From Limosilactobacillus reuteri (GTDB taxonomy: Bacteria; Bacillota; Bacilli; Lactobacillales; Lactobacillaceae), in the NCBI RefSeq assembly GCF_020784725.1, contig NZ_JAJGTZ010000039.1:30658-94657 (forward strand): a DNA stretch of 64,000 nucleotides, read 5' to 3'. The stretch's first letter is position 1, and each line of letters opens with the position of its first letter. A model generated the notes under the pieces. That model had not been told where the DNA came from. It searched no databases and saw only the letters and a program-made list of their open reading frames with translations. A program made the position numbers and the translations under genes. Shown in pieces: positions 26,415 to 34,701 of the stretch.

Positions 26415-26742
26415 AATAATCCTCACTTTTTCTTATCTTTATCAACCATAGCGAATTAAGAAAATAGCGTCAATAAAGTAGCTCTAACATGTGTTTCATG
26501 TTTTAATTTTTATTTTTACTTCCTAGTATTATATCTTTTAATGTCTTACTAAAAATGCATTAATTGCACTATTATTATTCAATAAGTTTTTGTCTTGCCT
26601 TATTTTATTAGTCAAAAATAAAAACTGCTAACTATTCATTTTTTGCATTATTACCTACTTAATATTGGTATTTTCAATTTCTTCTTTCTAGGCTTATAGT
26701 AAAAGTAATCAAAAATAACAGTGTTGAGAAAGGAAGATTTTC
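26415..26742. other. AT-rich intergenic region
   Basis: About 330 bp of AT-rich sequence between divergent genes. No ORF remnant was recognised. A possible -10 TATAGT (26695-26700) for the downstream gene is present but without a clear -35. Confidence 0.5.
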
Positions 26743-27063
26743 ATGGCTAAGAAACAAACAGCTGGTCGCGACCAACTTGGTGATTTCGCCCCTAAGTTTG
26801 CAGAATTAAATGATGATGTATTATTCGGACAGGTTTGGTCACGGGAAAACGAACTAAGCCTTCGTGACCGGAGTCTTCTAACCATTACCGCTTTAATTAC
26901 AAAGGGTGCCTTTGAACAACTCCCTTACCACATGCAAACTGCTAAGAACAACGGCATTACAAAAGATGAAATTGCGGAAATTATTACTCAATTGGCCTTT
27001 TATGTTGGATGGCCGAATGCCTGGTCTGCATTCAACGTTGCTAAAAAAGTATGGGACGATTAA
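26743..27063 (+). CDS. Carboxymuconolactone decarboxylase/AhpD-family protein
   Basis: 106-residue helical protein of the CMD family, with the conserved SLRDRSLLTITALI, LPYHMQTAKNNGIT and EIITQLAFYVGWPNAWSAF stretches. It lacks the CxxC of true AhpD alkylhydroperoxidase, so it is closer to gamma-carboxymuconolactone decarboxylase-like proteins, which in lactobacilli often accompany reductases. RBS GAAAGGAAG precedes the ATG. Confidence 0.9.
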   Translation: MAKKQTAGRDQLGDFAPKFAELNDDVLFGQVWSRENELSLRDRSLLTITALITKGAFEQLPYHMQTAKNNGITKDEIAEIITQLAFYVGWPNAWSAFNVAKKVWDD

Positions 27064-27329
27064 AAGATTAATTTAAAACGTATCTTTAATGGTGCATTTT
27101 TTTATTTTCGGCCTATTGTGATTTGATCTTGTAAAAAGAGCCTTCCTTTTATTGGCTGCACGATCCCAGCTCAACCGCTAACAATAAAGTAGGGGCCCTC
27201 GCCGTTAAATTACGTACTAATTATTGATACAAATTAGCCACTGGCATCATATGATATTACTTCTCCTTTTCTTCAACCTATAATGTAATCAACATCAAAT
27301 GAAGGATAAGATTTTGAGGAGGAATTATT

Positions 27330-27530
27330 ATGTCAAAAGAAACTGCTTTAATTACTGATACCACCGGTGGTCTGGGAATGGAATTTGTTAAGATCCATGC
27401 ACAAAAAGGTGGTAACCTGGTTTTAGTCGGACGAAATCCGCAAAAACTTGCCCAGCTCAAGTATGATATTACTAACAAATACCACATTAAAGTAATGGCG
27501 ATTGCCGTGGACTTTACACAATTCTGGTAG
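27330..27530 (+). pseudogene. Truncated short-chain dehydrogenase (N-terminal fragment)
   Basis: The first 66 residues of an SDR oxidoreductase: cofactor motif LITDTTGGLGMEFVK and LVLVGRNPQKLAQL. The frame stops at 27530, before the catalytic Tyr-xxx-Lys region, and a MITE-like element begins 10 bp later. Intact members have roughly 250 residues. It keeps a ribosome site (GAGGAGG) and a -10-like TATAAT (27279-27284). Confidence 0.8.
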
Positions 27531-27540
27531 GCTCCCTTCT

Positions 27541-27669
27541 AGGTGAACATGGAAATATATGGATATCTGTCAACCATACCAGTTGACAGATATCCAATTA
27601 AACAGCTTAATCCCAGTAGAATACCAGAATCAAGCTGCTTAACAACTTTATATATTTACATGTTCACTT
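27541..27669. repeat. 129-bp MITE-like element with nested inverted repeats
   Basis: The terminal 20 bp (27541-27560 and 27650-27669) are inverted repeats matching at 18 of 20 positions. Inside are a perfect 15-bp inverted repeat (27560-27574 / 27582-27596) and a second one (27600-27608 / 27632-27640, 8 of 9). There is no coding capacity. It directly follows a truncated SDR gene. No clear target-site duplication is visible. Confidence 0.65.
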
Positions 27670-27805
27670 GACAGGATGCGATTCATTTTCTCCCGGCCTC
27701 AACTGTTTTCCCGAACGATATCAGCCCGTGCTTCAATTCCTTGATTGAGAATCCTTAACTTGAGATTGACTCCGTACCCCCGCGATTGGTTGCATATTAT
27801 CATTA

Positions 27806-29098
27806 TTACATTGTTAATCTTTCATCAATTATGTGTGGTGACTTAACATTAAGTTTCCGAAGCATCTTTTCGACATTTAAGATGACATGAGCTGGTCCCA
27901 CGATAAAGTAGAGCCCTTGATCAATTTCTTTAGGTGACAATTCTTTTTTTATTGATTCTTCCGTAAAACGACCTTCTTTTGCAATAACCGTAATATTAGG
28001 ATTTTTCTTTAATTTTTCCAGGGCTTTTTCAAAATATAGGCCGTTCTTTTTTGATGAAGACCATAATATTTTTATTTGTCGTTGATTTCCATATTGTTCT
28101 GCCAAGCTAAGAAGGGGTGCTAACCCTGATCCTAACCCGTAAAACACTAATGGTTGATCCTTAGGTAATTTACGAATAATGCGATCAAATTGTCCGTATG
28201 GCCCTTCTAAATATACTCTTGTTCCAATTTGTACTGATGGGATCTTTTTTGTAAAATCCCCAAGTTTTTGGATCGTAAAGGCAATTTCATGAGGGTTATT
28301 TTTAGGGGCGGACGTAACGGAAAAAGGATGCTTTTCCCTCCCAATTGATTTACTGCCCCTAAAAGATACAAAGTAAAAGTCACCGGCTTGATAAGCTGGA
28401 TCGGTTTTATCTAACTTAATTACTAACTGTTGAGTATTCGGTGCAAGCTGTTTATTCGCTATCACTGTTCCATTTGTTTTAAACAGCGTGATAAATTTTG
28501 CTAACAAGTAATAACCAATAATGATATAAGTATACGCATCAAATATTGTTATAAAACTTGTCATCTCGCTAAAATTATCTATTAAGTGAACATGCAACCA
28601 GATCAGTAGGATTAATAGTAAGTTTAAGCGGTGGATCCAGACAGAAACTTGATGGGAGCAAATTATGCTTAACTTTAGTTTAATTTGACGAAGCAGCTTA
28701 AAGCGGTCAACTAACCATCCCGACATAAAGACAATCGCGTAAATTATACCGACAATTGCCAAGTACCAAGCAATATCTCCCGTCATTTCAACAAGGTGAT
28801 CAGCGCCGGGACTTAAAAATTTGTGAGCAGTCGCAGCAATCAGCGCTGCAACGCCTAACGAAGCATGCAAAAAATACATTGAAGGGATTCCAATATACTT
28901 TTCAAGCCATCTTGGACGAGTTGAGAGGAAAATGATAACCAACCACCAAACATAGGCCAATATCCCCACATCATAAGCAAAAAGATCTTCATAATCAGCC
29001 GTTAATTGACTATTTGTCAAGATAATTAACGGTAATGGAATAACTGCTAAAGCAACTATCCACGTAATATATAAGGCTAAAGGGTGTTTCTTTAACAT
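27806..29098 (-). CDS. Ferric-reductase-like membrane flavocytochrome
   Basis: 430-residue protein with six N-terminal membrane helices and a cytosolic FAD/NAD(P)H-binding reductase domain. Paired histidines (LHASLG with ATAHKF; WIHRLN with WLHVHL) fit bis-haem b ligation. FAD site HPFSVTSAP and pyridine-nucleotide site GLGSGLAPLLSL are clear. It would carry electrons from NAD(P)H across the membrane. ATG 29098 with GGAGG is the start; the frame runs further upstream through an IS-like hairpin. It is downstream of a PepSY gene and a two-component system on the same strand. Confidence 0.87.
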   Translation of the reverse strand: MLKKHPLALYITWIVALAVIPLPLIILTNSQLTADYEDLFAYDVGILAYVWWLVIIFLSTRPRWLEKYIGIPSMYFLHASLGVAALIAATAHKFLSPGADHLVEMTGDIAWYLAIVGIIYAIVFMSGWLVDRFKLLRQIKLKLSIICSHQVSVWIHRLNLLLILLIWLHVHLIDNFSEMTSFITIFDAYTYIIIGYYLLAKFITLFKTNGTVIANKQLAPNTQQLVIKLDKTDPAYQAGDFYFVSFRGSKSIGREKHPFSVTSAPKNNPHEIAFTIQKLGDFTKKIPSVQIGTRVYLEGPYGQFDRIIRKLPKDQPLVFYGLGSGLAPLLSLAEQYGNQRQIKILWSSSKKNGLYFEKALEKLKKNPNITVIAKEGRFTEESIKKELSPKEIDQGLYFIVGPAHVILNVEKMLRKLNVKSPHIIDERLTM

Positions 29099-29168
29099 TT
29101 TTGTCCTCCTCGTATTTATTACATGACCAGCAACTGAAGAAAAAGCACTCGTTGCTTTAAGAAGGCGA

Positions 29169-29200
29169 TTCATCCCCCACTTATAGAAGTGGGGGATGAA
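29169..29200. repeat. Perfect hairpin resembling an IS200/IS605-family end
   Basis: TTCATCCCCCACTT (29169-29182) and AAGTGGGGGATGAA (29187-29200) are perfect inverted repeats with a 4-base loop. G/C-rich subterminal hairpins of this type occur at IS200/IS605 ends, and it could be a solo end left by such an element. It could also act as a terminator between the PepSY gene and the flavocytochrome. Confidence 0.5.
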
Positions 29201-29219
29201 GGCGCAAATTATGGATAAA

Positions 29220-29870
29220 TTAATGGTCGTTTTCCACGGCTAATACTTTTTTCGAACCGGCATCAATCTTAACTTCTTTAACTGTTCGGCCATCTTTTAC
29301 TTTAACTTCCCAAACAGCTTGATTTTCCTTTTCTTGTTCTAATTTCCATTCGATCGCACTACCCTTTTTAGCGGCTTCTTCGGCAATTTGGCTCGCTTCA
29401 TCACGGCTAATTGCCTTACCTGGATCTAATGTGTATTCCTTCTCATTTTGGTCAAGCTTTTCAGACTTGTTAGAGATTAGTTTGCCATCCTTGGCATTGA
29501 CTTTAACCTTGTATTCGTTGGTATTGTCAAAGCCTTTTACCTTGTACACATATTTTCCCTTGTCACTTTCCAGCTCTACTTCATTGAGGTGTTTATCTGG
29601 GTACTTCTTGTTAAACTGATCAATTGCAGCCTGTTGGTCAATCTTGATGTCGCTCTTATTAGCTAACTTTTCATGTTTCACCGCGGCTTCGATTTGAGCA
29701 TGATAACCATCCATTGCGGCGACACCAGCAATGCCTCCAGCTCCTAACACAAGTCCTCCACAAACACAGGCGGTAATCAGAACCTTTTTAGTCATCTTTG
29801 GGAACTTCCTTGCTTTCTTCTTGTCTGGCTTTGGTTGTTGGTCTTGTCTTTTTTCAATTTTTTCAGTCAT
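29220..29870 (-). CDS. Membrane-anchored protein with two PepSY domains
   Basis: 216 aa: a charged cytosolic N-terminus, one transmembrane helix (about residues 26-50), then two extracellular PepSY repeats (AIDQFNKKYPDKHLNEVEL with YKVKVNAKDGKLI; RDEASQIAEEAAKKGSAIEW with EVKIDAGSKKVLAVE). PepSY domains are thought to inhibit peptidases or serve electron-transfer partners. The start is the ATG at 29870 after AAGAAGGG; 34 extra codons upstream lack support. It lies between a two-component system and a flavocytochrome, suggesting one functional unit. Confidence 0.85.
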   Translation of the reverse strand: MTEKIEKRQDQQPKPDKKKARKFPKMTKKVLITACVCGGLVLGAGGIAGVAAMDGYHAQIEAAVKHEKLANKSDIKIDQQAAIDQFNKKYPDKHLNEVELESDKGKYVYKVKGFDNTNEYKVKVNAKDGKLISNKSEKLDQNEKEYTLDPGKAISRDEASQIAEEAAKKGSAIEWKLEQEKENQAVWEVKVKDGRTVKEVKIDAGSKKVLAVENDH

Positions 29871-29974
29871 TTTTATTCTTCCCTTCTTAACTTTAATTGG
29901 TAATTTTATTTTACGAAATAATCTCTCAACTAAAACCAAGAACAGGTGAAAGTATGATGAAGAAATCTTCATTT

Positions 29975-31306
29975 TTATTTTGGAAGGTAAACCGTAAAAA
30001 TGGTCCCACTTGGTTCATTACCGCGTATCGTGATTTTTCCGTGGTATTTTTCGATAATCATTTTGACAATCGCCAGGCCAATCCCTGAACCAGCAACCTT
30101 ATTAGAGTGTGATTCATCTTCACGGTAAAATCTTTCGAAAACTTTTTCCCGATTTTCCCTAGCAATTCCCTGCCCTTGATCGGCGACGCTTAATATTATT
30201 TGGTGATCATCTGCCGTTAATTGGACATTAATCGTTGAATCAGGAGGTGAATATTTGGCCGCGTTTTCTAAGAGATTATGAACAAGACTTTGAAAATCTC
30301 CGGTAATTATCCGATAAGATAGCTCTGGGTCTAAATCGGTAATAATCTTTTGGTGATATGCCCCTTGAAGGGATTTAACTTCTGCGAGAACAACTTGTGA
30401 TAAGTTGATTTCGGTTAACTTTTTCGTTTGATGTCCTTCTAAGATCAACAGCTCATTTATTAATTGACTCATTCGTTGCGCTTCTTGGTCAATATACTTT
30501 AATGACTTAGCAATTAATTCTGGATGTTTATCCCCGTGCCTTCTGATTAAATTTACATGTCCCAGAATTCCGGCAAGGGGGGTCTTTAACTCATGAGAGG
30601 CATTCGCAATAAATTCTTTTTCTCGTTGCATTACCTGATACTGCCGGCCTAATAATTGATTAAAGGACTGCGCAACTTTGTGTACCTCTAACGGCTGTTT
30701 AGGGACCGTCAAAGTCTGCAATCGATCACTTTGGGGCGTGATTGCATCGATCTCAGCGCTCAAATTTGTCAGGGGCTGGGTCCACCGGTGTGCCAAGCGA
30801 CGAATGATGGGGAGAGCCACGATGCTTATTACCAGGTTGATTAACAAGGTCACTATCAGCAACCAACCCGTTAATTTGATTAAATCATCAACATTAATTG
30901 CTACTTTCACGGTGCGATGATGATGGACCTTTTCCTGCCGTAGATAATAGACCCCATGACGGGTTAACTGTAGATTTTTAAGGGCTAACTTGCGGTGGTC
31001 AATGCGCTTAAAAATTTTACGCGCTTTGGGCGAGGTATATCTCCGTTCTCCATCAGTAATCTCGATTGCATCATCATCTTGCCGCGCAACATACGCATTC
31101 AAAAAAGTTTCCCGATTTTGATTTTCGGGCCAGTCTTTTTCAATGGTCTCAATTACTTCTTCGGCCTGATCATCAGCATAACGATAGATTAAGTTAGTAG
31201 CTGTAACCACAAAGAGCAGATTAATAACTACCAAAATAATTGCAAATAGCATTAGAAAAAGGCGGGTTAATTGTCGAGATGCAGTTACTGCTCGTGTGGT
31301 TTTCAT
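29975..31306 (-). CDS. Sensor histidine kinase (HisKA/HATPase)
   Basis: 443-residue membrane kinase. Two transmembrane helices (about residues 17-40 and 146-168) enclose a roughly 105-residue extracellular sensor; HAMP-like linker; HisKA with the phospho-acceptor in FIANASHELKTPL; HATPase with N box LLENAAKYSPP, G1 DQGQGIA and GSGIGLAIVK. It overlaps the response regulator gene by 4 bp. The PepSY and flavocytochrome genes follow and are probable targets. Confidence 0.93.
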   Translation of the reverse strand: MKTTRAVTASRQLTRLFLMLFAIILVVINLLFVVTATNLIYRYADDQAEEVIETIEKDWPENQNRETFLNAYVARQDDDAIEITDGERRYTSPKARKIFKRIDHRKLALKNLQLTRHGVYYLRQEKVHHHRTVKVAINVDDLIKLTGWLLIVTLLINLVISIVALPIIRRLAHRWTQPLTNLSAEIDAITPQSDRLQTLTVPKQPLEVHKVAQSFNQLLGRQYQVMQREKEFIANASHELKTPLAGILGHVNLIRRHGDKHPELIAKSLKYIDQEAQRMSQLINELLILEGHQTKKLTEINLSQVVLAEVKSLQGAYHQKIITDLDPELSYRIITGDFQSLVHNLLENAAKYSPPDSTINVQLTADDHQIILSVADQGQGIARENREKVFERFYREDESHSNKVAGSGIGLAIVKMIIEKYHGKITIRGNEPSGTIFTVYLPK

Positions 31307-31983
31307 TGTTCATCACCTAATACATACCCAATCCCCCGCACAGTTCTAATTGAGTCACGATATTTCCCTAACTTATTGCGTAAAGCCCGGATATAGACAT
31401 CGACCGTATTGGTCTGGCCGTCAAAATCATAACCCCATATTTCGTTAAGAAGGTCATCACGGGTTTGGACTACTCCGGGTTCTTTAATGAGGGTCGCCAT
31501 GAGGGAAAATTCTTTCGGGGTTAAATGCACCTGTTTCCCATCCACCATAAATTGATGTTTCAGTAAGTTTATTTCAAATGGTCCAAAATGGTAGTCAAGC
31601 TTGTCTACTTTTTCTTGACCTAGCCGTCGTAAAGCAACCCTAATTCGAGCTAAGAGTTCCTCTATTTCAAATGGTTTAGTAATATAATCATCTAATCCTT
31701 GGTCAAGTGCCATGCTAATATCAGAAGTTTGGCTACGGGCGGTAATCATAATAATCGGCACATTGCTTGATTGACGAATTCGTCGGAGAACAGTTAGCCC
31801 ATCGTAAACGGGGAGCATCCAATCTAATAAAATCAAGGTTATTTCTTTTTCTTTGAATATTGCTAGGGCCTCGCGCCCATCTTTTGCCCAGATAACTTCA
31901 TAGCCTTCGAGTTCTAATTCGGTTATCAAGAAACTAGCAAGGCTCTCTTCATCTTCAACTAACATAATTACAGCCTTATTCAT
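31303..31983 (-). CDS. OmpR-family response regulator
   Basis: 226 aa. Receiver domain with the acidic pair in LVEDEE, phospho-Asp in LLDWMLPVYDG, Thr in MITARS and Lys in YITKPF. The C-terminal winged helix (HLTPKEFSLMATLIKEPG, IWGYDFDGQTNTVDVYIRALR) is OmpR/PhoB type. Start at ATG 31983 with GGAGG 9 nt upstream. It is the first gene of the four-gene module; a 22-bp palindrome lies 66 bp upstream. Confidence 0.94.
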   Translation of the reverse strand: MNKAVIMLVEDEESLASFLITELELEGYEVIWAKDGREALAIFKEKEITLILLDWMLPVYDGLTVLRRIRQSSNVPIIMITARSQTSDISMALDQGLDDYITKPFEIEELLARIRVALRRLGQEKVDKLDYHFGPFEINLLKHQFMVDGKQVHLTPKEFSLMATLIKEPGVVQTRDDLLNEIWGYDFDGQTNTVDVYIRALRNKLGKYRDSIRTVRGIGYVLGDEQ

Positions 31984-32048
31984 TTTTTGATCCTCCAATT
32001 GCTTGTCTTGTATTCTATTTTAGCTGTTTTATGGTAATTGAAGGTAAA

Positions 32049-32070
32049 AAAAGTTTCATATGAAACTTTT
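32049..32070. promoter_or_regulatory. 22-bp perfect palindrome upstream of the response regulator
   Basis: AAAAGTTTCAT (32049-32059) is exactly complementary to ATGAAACTTTT (32060-32070). Its position about 66 bp before the regulator ATG fits an operator for autoregulation. It could also be a terminator for the remnant ending at 32069. Confidence 0.5.
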
Positions 32071-32275
32071 AAAATTCTTGTTCAAGTTGATATAAATCAT
32101 TAAGGAAATGAGCAACAACCGTTAATTCATCTATTAACGGAAACACCCTCCTTTACATAAAAGTCATGAATACTAACCTTGTCATTAGGATGTATTTCCC
32201 TATAGATATCAACGAAAAAGATAAAATTGCAATTATAGTTTCTAGCTACCTCATTATTACCCTTAATCAGTTACT
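32069..32275 (-). pseudogene. Frameshifted gene remnant, family not recognised
   Basis: Minus strand, one frame reads NNEVARNYNCNFIFFVDIYR and IHDFYVKEGVSV, then a shift leads into LIDELTVVAHFLNDLYQLEQEF ending at a stop in 32069-32071. Upstream there are stops and no start. The composition looks like decayed coding sequence rather than intergenic DNA. The rest of 32000-32349 shows nothing further. Confidence 0.35.
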
Positions 32276-32349
32276 CATTTTTTACATAGTATTTCAAATA
32301 ACAACCTCCTTAACCTATGATGGAATTAGATATTAGAGAGGCTTTATAA

Positions 32350-33027
32350 ATGAACAAACCATATATTATCGTTCATATGATGACATCAGTTAATGGACGA
32401 ATTGACTGTGGAATGACGACCCAATTAGCTGGCGAACCCGAATACTATTCTACATTGGACAGTTTAAATGTTCCTACAAGTATTAGTGGACGTGTTACTG
32501 CAGAAACTGAATTGACCCGTGGTGGAAAATTTAATCCACAAAACAAAGAAATTCTTGGTAAAACTGACTTTGCTAAAAATGCGACAGCTAATAGTTATAA
32601 TATCGTTGTCGATACTAAGGGAACTTTACAATGGGGCAAGGAAAATGGCAATAACTTCCCTCAGCTCATTATTACGAGTGAACAAGTTACGAAAGTTTAC
32701 CTTGATTACCTCAACGGCCAAAACATTTCATGGATCGCAGCTGGGAAAGATCAAATTGACTTGGCTAAAGCAATGGAAATTCTTGCTGATGAATTCAATA
32801 TTGACCGTTTAGCAATTGTGGGCGGCGGAAAAATCAATGGTGGTTTTCTAGAAGCGGGATTAGTTGATGAAATCAGTATTTTAATTGGGGCTGGTGCCGA
32901 TGGGCGAACCGGTCAACCAAGCCTTTTTGATGGTCGTCCAGAAAGCAGTAATCCAATCGCTTTGCAATTAAAAGATGTTGCAAGTTTTGATGATGGAGCG
33001 GTCTGGTTACGGTATTCGGTTAAGTAA
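32350..33027 (+). CDS. Dihydrofolate-reductase-family protein (RibD C-terminal domain)
   Basis: 225-residue NADPH-binding reductase-fold protein. The N-terminal YIIVHMMTSVNGRIDCG is the family signature, and the NADPH loop is in RLAIVGGGKINGGFLEAGLVDE. Such stand-alone RibD-C proteins reduce unknown pteridine-like or other substrates; the gene is not next to riboflavin genes. A nonsense-broken relative lies at 14018-14560. Confidence 0.87.
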   Translation: MNKPYIIVHMMTSVNGRIDCGMTTQLAGEPEYYSTLDSLNVPTSISGRVTAETELTRGGKFNPQNKEILGKTDFAKNATANSYNIVVDTKGTLQWGKENGNNFPQLIITSEQVTKVYLDYLNGQNISWIAAGKDQIDLAKAMEILADEFNIDRLAIVGGGKINGGFLEAGLVDEISILIGAGADGRTGQPSLFDGRPESSNPIALQLKDVASFDDGAVWLRYSVK

Positions 33028-33037
33028 CTGAAATTTG

Positions 33038-33079
33038 AACGCATAGGATCGTAGTAAATCACCAGGATTCTATGCGTTT
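33038..33079 (+). terminator. Terminator after the RibD-like gene
   Basis: AACGCATAGGATC (33039-33050) pairs with GATTCTATGCGTT (33066-33078), followed by T-rich sequence. Confidence 0.75.
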
Positions 33080-33099
33080 ATACTTTAAAAACAAGAAAA

Positions 33100-33140
33100 C
33101 AAAGGTATGGTCCCAATATTCAACCGGGATCATACCTTTT
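33100..33140. terminator. Bidirectional terminator
   Basis: AAAGGTATGGTCCC and GGGATCATACCTTTT form a stem with one mismatch, just downstream of the minus-strand small membrane gene. Confidence 0.8.
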
Positions 33141-33150
33141 ATTCTCTAGA

Positions 33151-33459
33151 TTATTGCTTTTTAAGTTTCTTTAGATAGAAAAACAAGATAAACAATCCTA
33201 TTACTATACACGCCAATGCACCCGGCCATAAATCTGCCCGAATAATTAAAATAAACACGGCATATGAGATTAGTGCTATCCCTCCTAAGAAAGAATATTT
33301 TTTCTTCAAACAACTAATCAGCCAAATTATTGCACCCAGTAAGGAATCGCTGGCCATAACAATGTTTTTATCATAAACATAATATATACAAAGGCCAAAA
33401 AATATTAATATTGCAATTATATTCCACTTATTCTTTTTTAAAAAATTAATCAAAATCAT
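33151..33459 (-). CDS. Small integral membrane protein
   Basis: 102 residues, four hydrophobic segments (IIAILIFFGLCIYYVY, LLGAIIWLISCL, GGIALISYAVFILII, GALACIVIGLFILFFY) and a Lys-rich C-terminus. No known domain. ATG 33459 follows GGGGAG; the open frame continues upstream without support. Similar in layout and C-terminal pattern to the 90-residue protein just upstream, so they are probably paralogues. Position near a bacteriocin-type signal locus makes an immunity role possible, but this is inference. Confidence 0.65.
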   Translation of the reverse strand: MILINFLKKNKWNIIAILIFFGLCIYYVYDKNIVMASDSLLGAIIWLISCLKKKYSFLGGIALISYAVFILIIRADLWPGALACIVIGLFILFFYLKKLKKQ

Positions 33460-33522
33460 CAAAACTCCCCATGATAGTCGAAACAACTTTTCCCTCCGAC
33501 TCTAACTATTCTAGAAGCCAGT

Positions 33523-33795
33523 TCAGCCTCTAAAATAAAATATAAAGAAAACTATTCCAATTAAGATCAAAATTACAGAAACTATCCATGTGCTTGGATG
33601 AACTATAAAAAGTAATAATCCATATATTATGAACAATAGTGCTTGCAGATATAAAAATTTCTTCCCTAGATTACTAATTAATAGTGAAAGTCCACAAAAG
33701 ATTGACATCGATATCATGCCAAAATTGTAATCAAATATTAAATACATAAAAGCTATGGCAAAAAAATATAATGGATCAAACAGAATTTTTTTCAT
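33523..33795 (-). CDS. Small integral membrane protein
   Basis: 90 residues, hydrophobic throughout (FDPLYFFAIAFMYLIFDY; LYLQALLFIIYGLLLFIV; WIVSVILILIGIVFFIFYF). RBS AAGGAA precedes the ATG. The last 45 residues align by eye with the end of the 102-residue neighbour. Function unknown; immunity-like or membrane-stress role is possible. Confidence 0.65.
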   Translation of the reverse strand: MKKILFDPLYFFAIAFMYLIFDYNFGMISMSIFCGLSLLISNLGKKFLYLQALLFIIYGLLLFIVHPSTWIVSVILILIGIVFFIFYFRG

Positions 33796-33997
33796 AATAA
33801 TTTCCTTCTCAATTTCTATACTTTAAGCATAAAGTAAATTAAGACAGCTAAATAAAAACTTCTAATTTGTACAAATTACACTCATATCCTGCTTCAATAT
33901 CCTAATACGCTAAAATTCCACTAAAATTAGAAGAAAATTATTAAAAAAGATAAATTATGTTATGGTAAAAAACAAACTTTTTAAGAGGAGTAAATTA

Positions 33998-34483
33998 ATG
34001 AATAATAAACTTTTTCAATGGTTCTATAATATGCCCAAATTAACAAATCAAGATAATAAAGATTATATGGCGAAGATTAGTCTTAATATCGCTGTTAGCC
34101 TATTTCTTTTTAACCTCGTTGCAGTTCTTATTTCTTTTTTCATTGTTACTACAACAGAGAATTATGAATTGTCTTTTAATATTTTAGCTGGGGCGTTACT
34201 GATTTTTACTGTTTATATTGTTGGTGGCTATTCTATATATGCAAAACGTAAAATTAATAGAGTCGTGACTCATGATAACACACATATTGTAAAGAATAGT
34301 TTTGCCTCAGCTGTATATATAACACTGATTATTTATTTACTTAATTCTCTTACAAATGCTCTTAGTTTTCATACTTCACTCATTAGCGAATTAAAAAATC
34401 CTATGAGTTATATAATCCCAACTGTAATTGGGATTATATATGGGGTGCTTATGGCTATTATTACATGGTATAGGAGTAAATAA
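33998..34483 (+). CDS. DUF3278-like membrane protein
   Basis: 161 residues from ATG 33998 (AGAGGAG upstream). Four predicted helices: IAVSLFLFNLVAVLISFFIV, FNILAGALLIFTVYIVGGYS, FASAVYITLIIYLLNSL and YIIPTVIGIIYGVLMAII. The pattern and the MNNKLFQWFYN start resemble the DUF3278 family of Lactobacillales, of unknown function and often placed beside small regulators. Here it precedes the peptide-signal cassette by about 220 bp. Confidence 0.6.
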   Translation: MNNKLFQWFYNMPKLTNQDNKDYMAKISLNIAVSLFLFNLVAVLISFFIVTTTENYELSFNILAGALLIFTVYIVGGYSIYAKRKINRVVTHDNTHIVKNSFASAVYITLIIYLLNSLTNALSFHTSLISELKNPMSYIIPTVIGIIYGVLMAIITWYRSK

Positions 34484-34655
34484 TTAAGTATGTTTTTATT
34501 AAGAAAGATTAACTGAAAGTAATTTCCTTATTGAGAAGTTAAACAAAAATTTAACATTTATTATTTTTTGCTAACGGAATAATCGGACTCATTTCTTACA
34601 GAATTTGAACCTTAAACAACTACTTTTGATTATTTATGATTTTTTTGATGCATCC

Positions 34656-34664
34656 TGTTAAAAT
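34656..34664 (+). promoter_or_regulatory. Candidate extended -10 promoter of the signal-peptide operon
   Basis: TGTTAAAAT (34656-34664) has the TGn extension and no good -35, as expected of an activator-dependent promoter. Two TTTTGAT repeats (34624-34630 and 34643-34649) lie upstream, 19 bp apart; they are possible regulator contacts, but their spacing and position are not canonical. Confidence 0.4.
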
Positions 34665-34701
34665 AAATTACTGATAAAACAATAGGAGACATGATATATT
34701 T

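Noticed and set aside
27680..27800. Possible 3' end of a TnpB-like transposase on the minus strand
   Set aside because: Reads VNLKLRILNQGIEARADIV in one frame, but I could not match it to a TnpB motif and it has stops; mentioned only as degraded DNA of unknown type.
29871..29972. N-terminal extension of the PepSY protein
   Set aside because: No ribosome site and no family resemblance; the ATG at 29870 follows AAGAAGGG and gives the charged start expected.
34624..34649. TTTTGAT direct repeats as a LytTR binding site
   Set aside because: The 19-bp period and the closeness to the -10 differ from the usual two-turn repeats placed upstream of the -35, so no operator is claimed.
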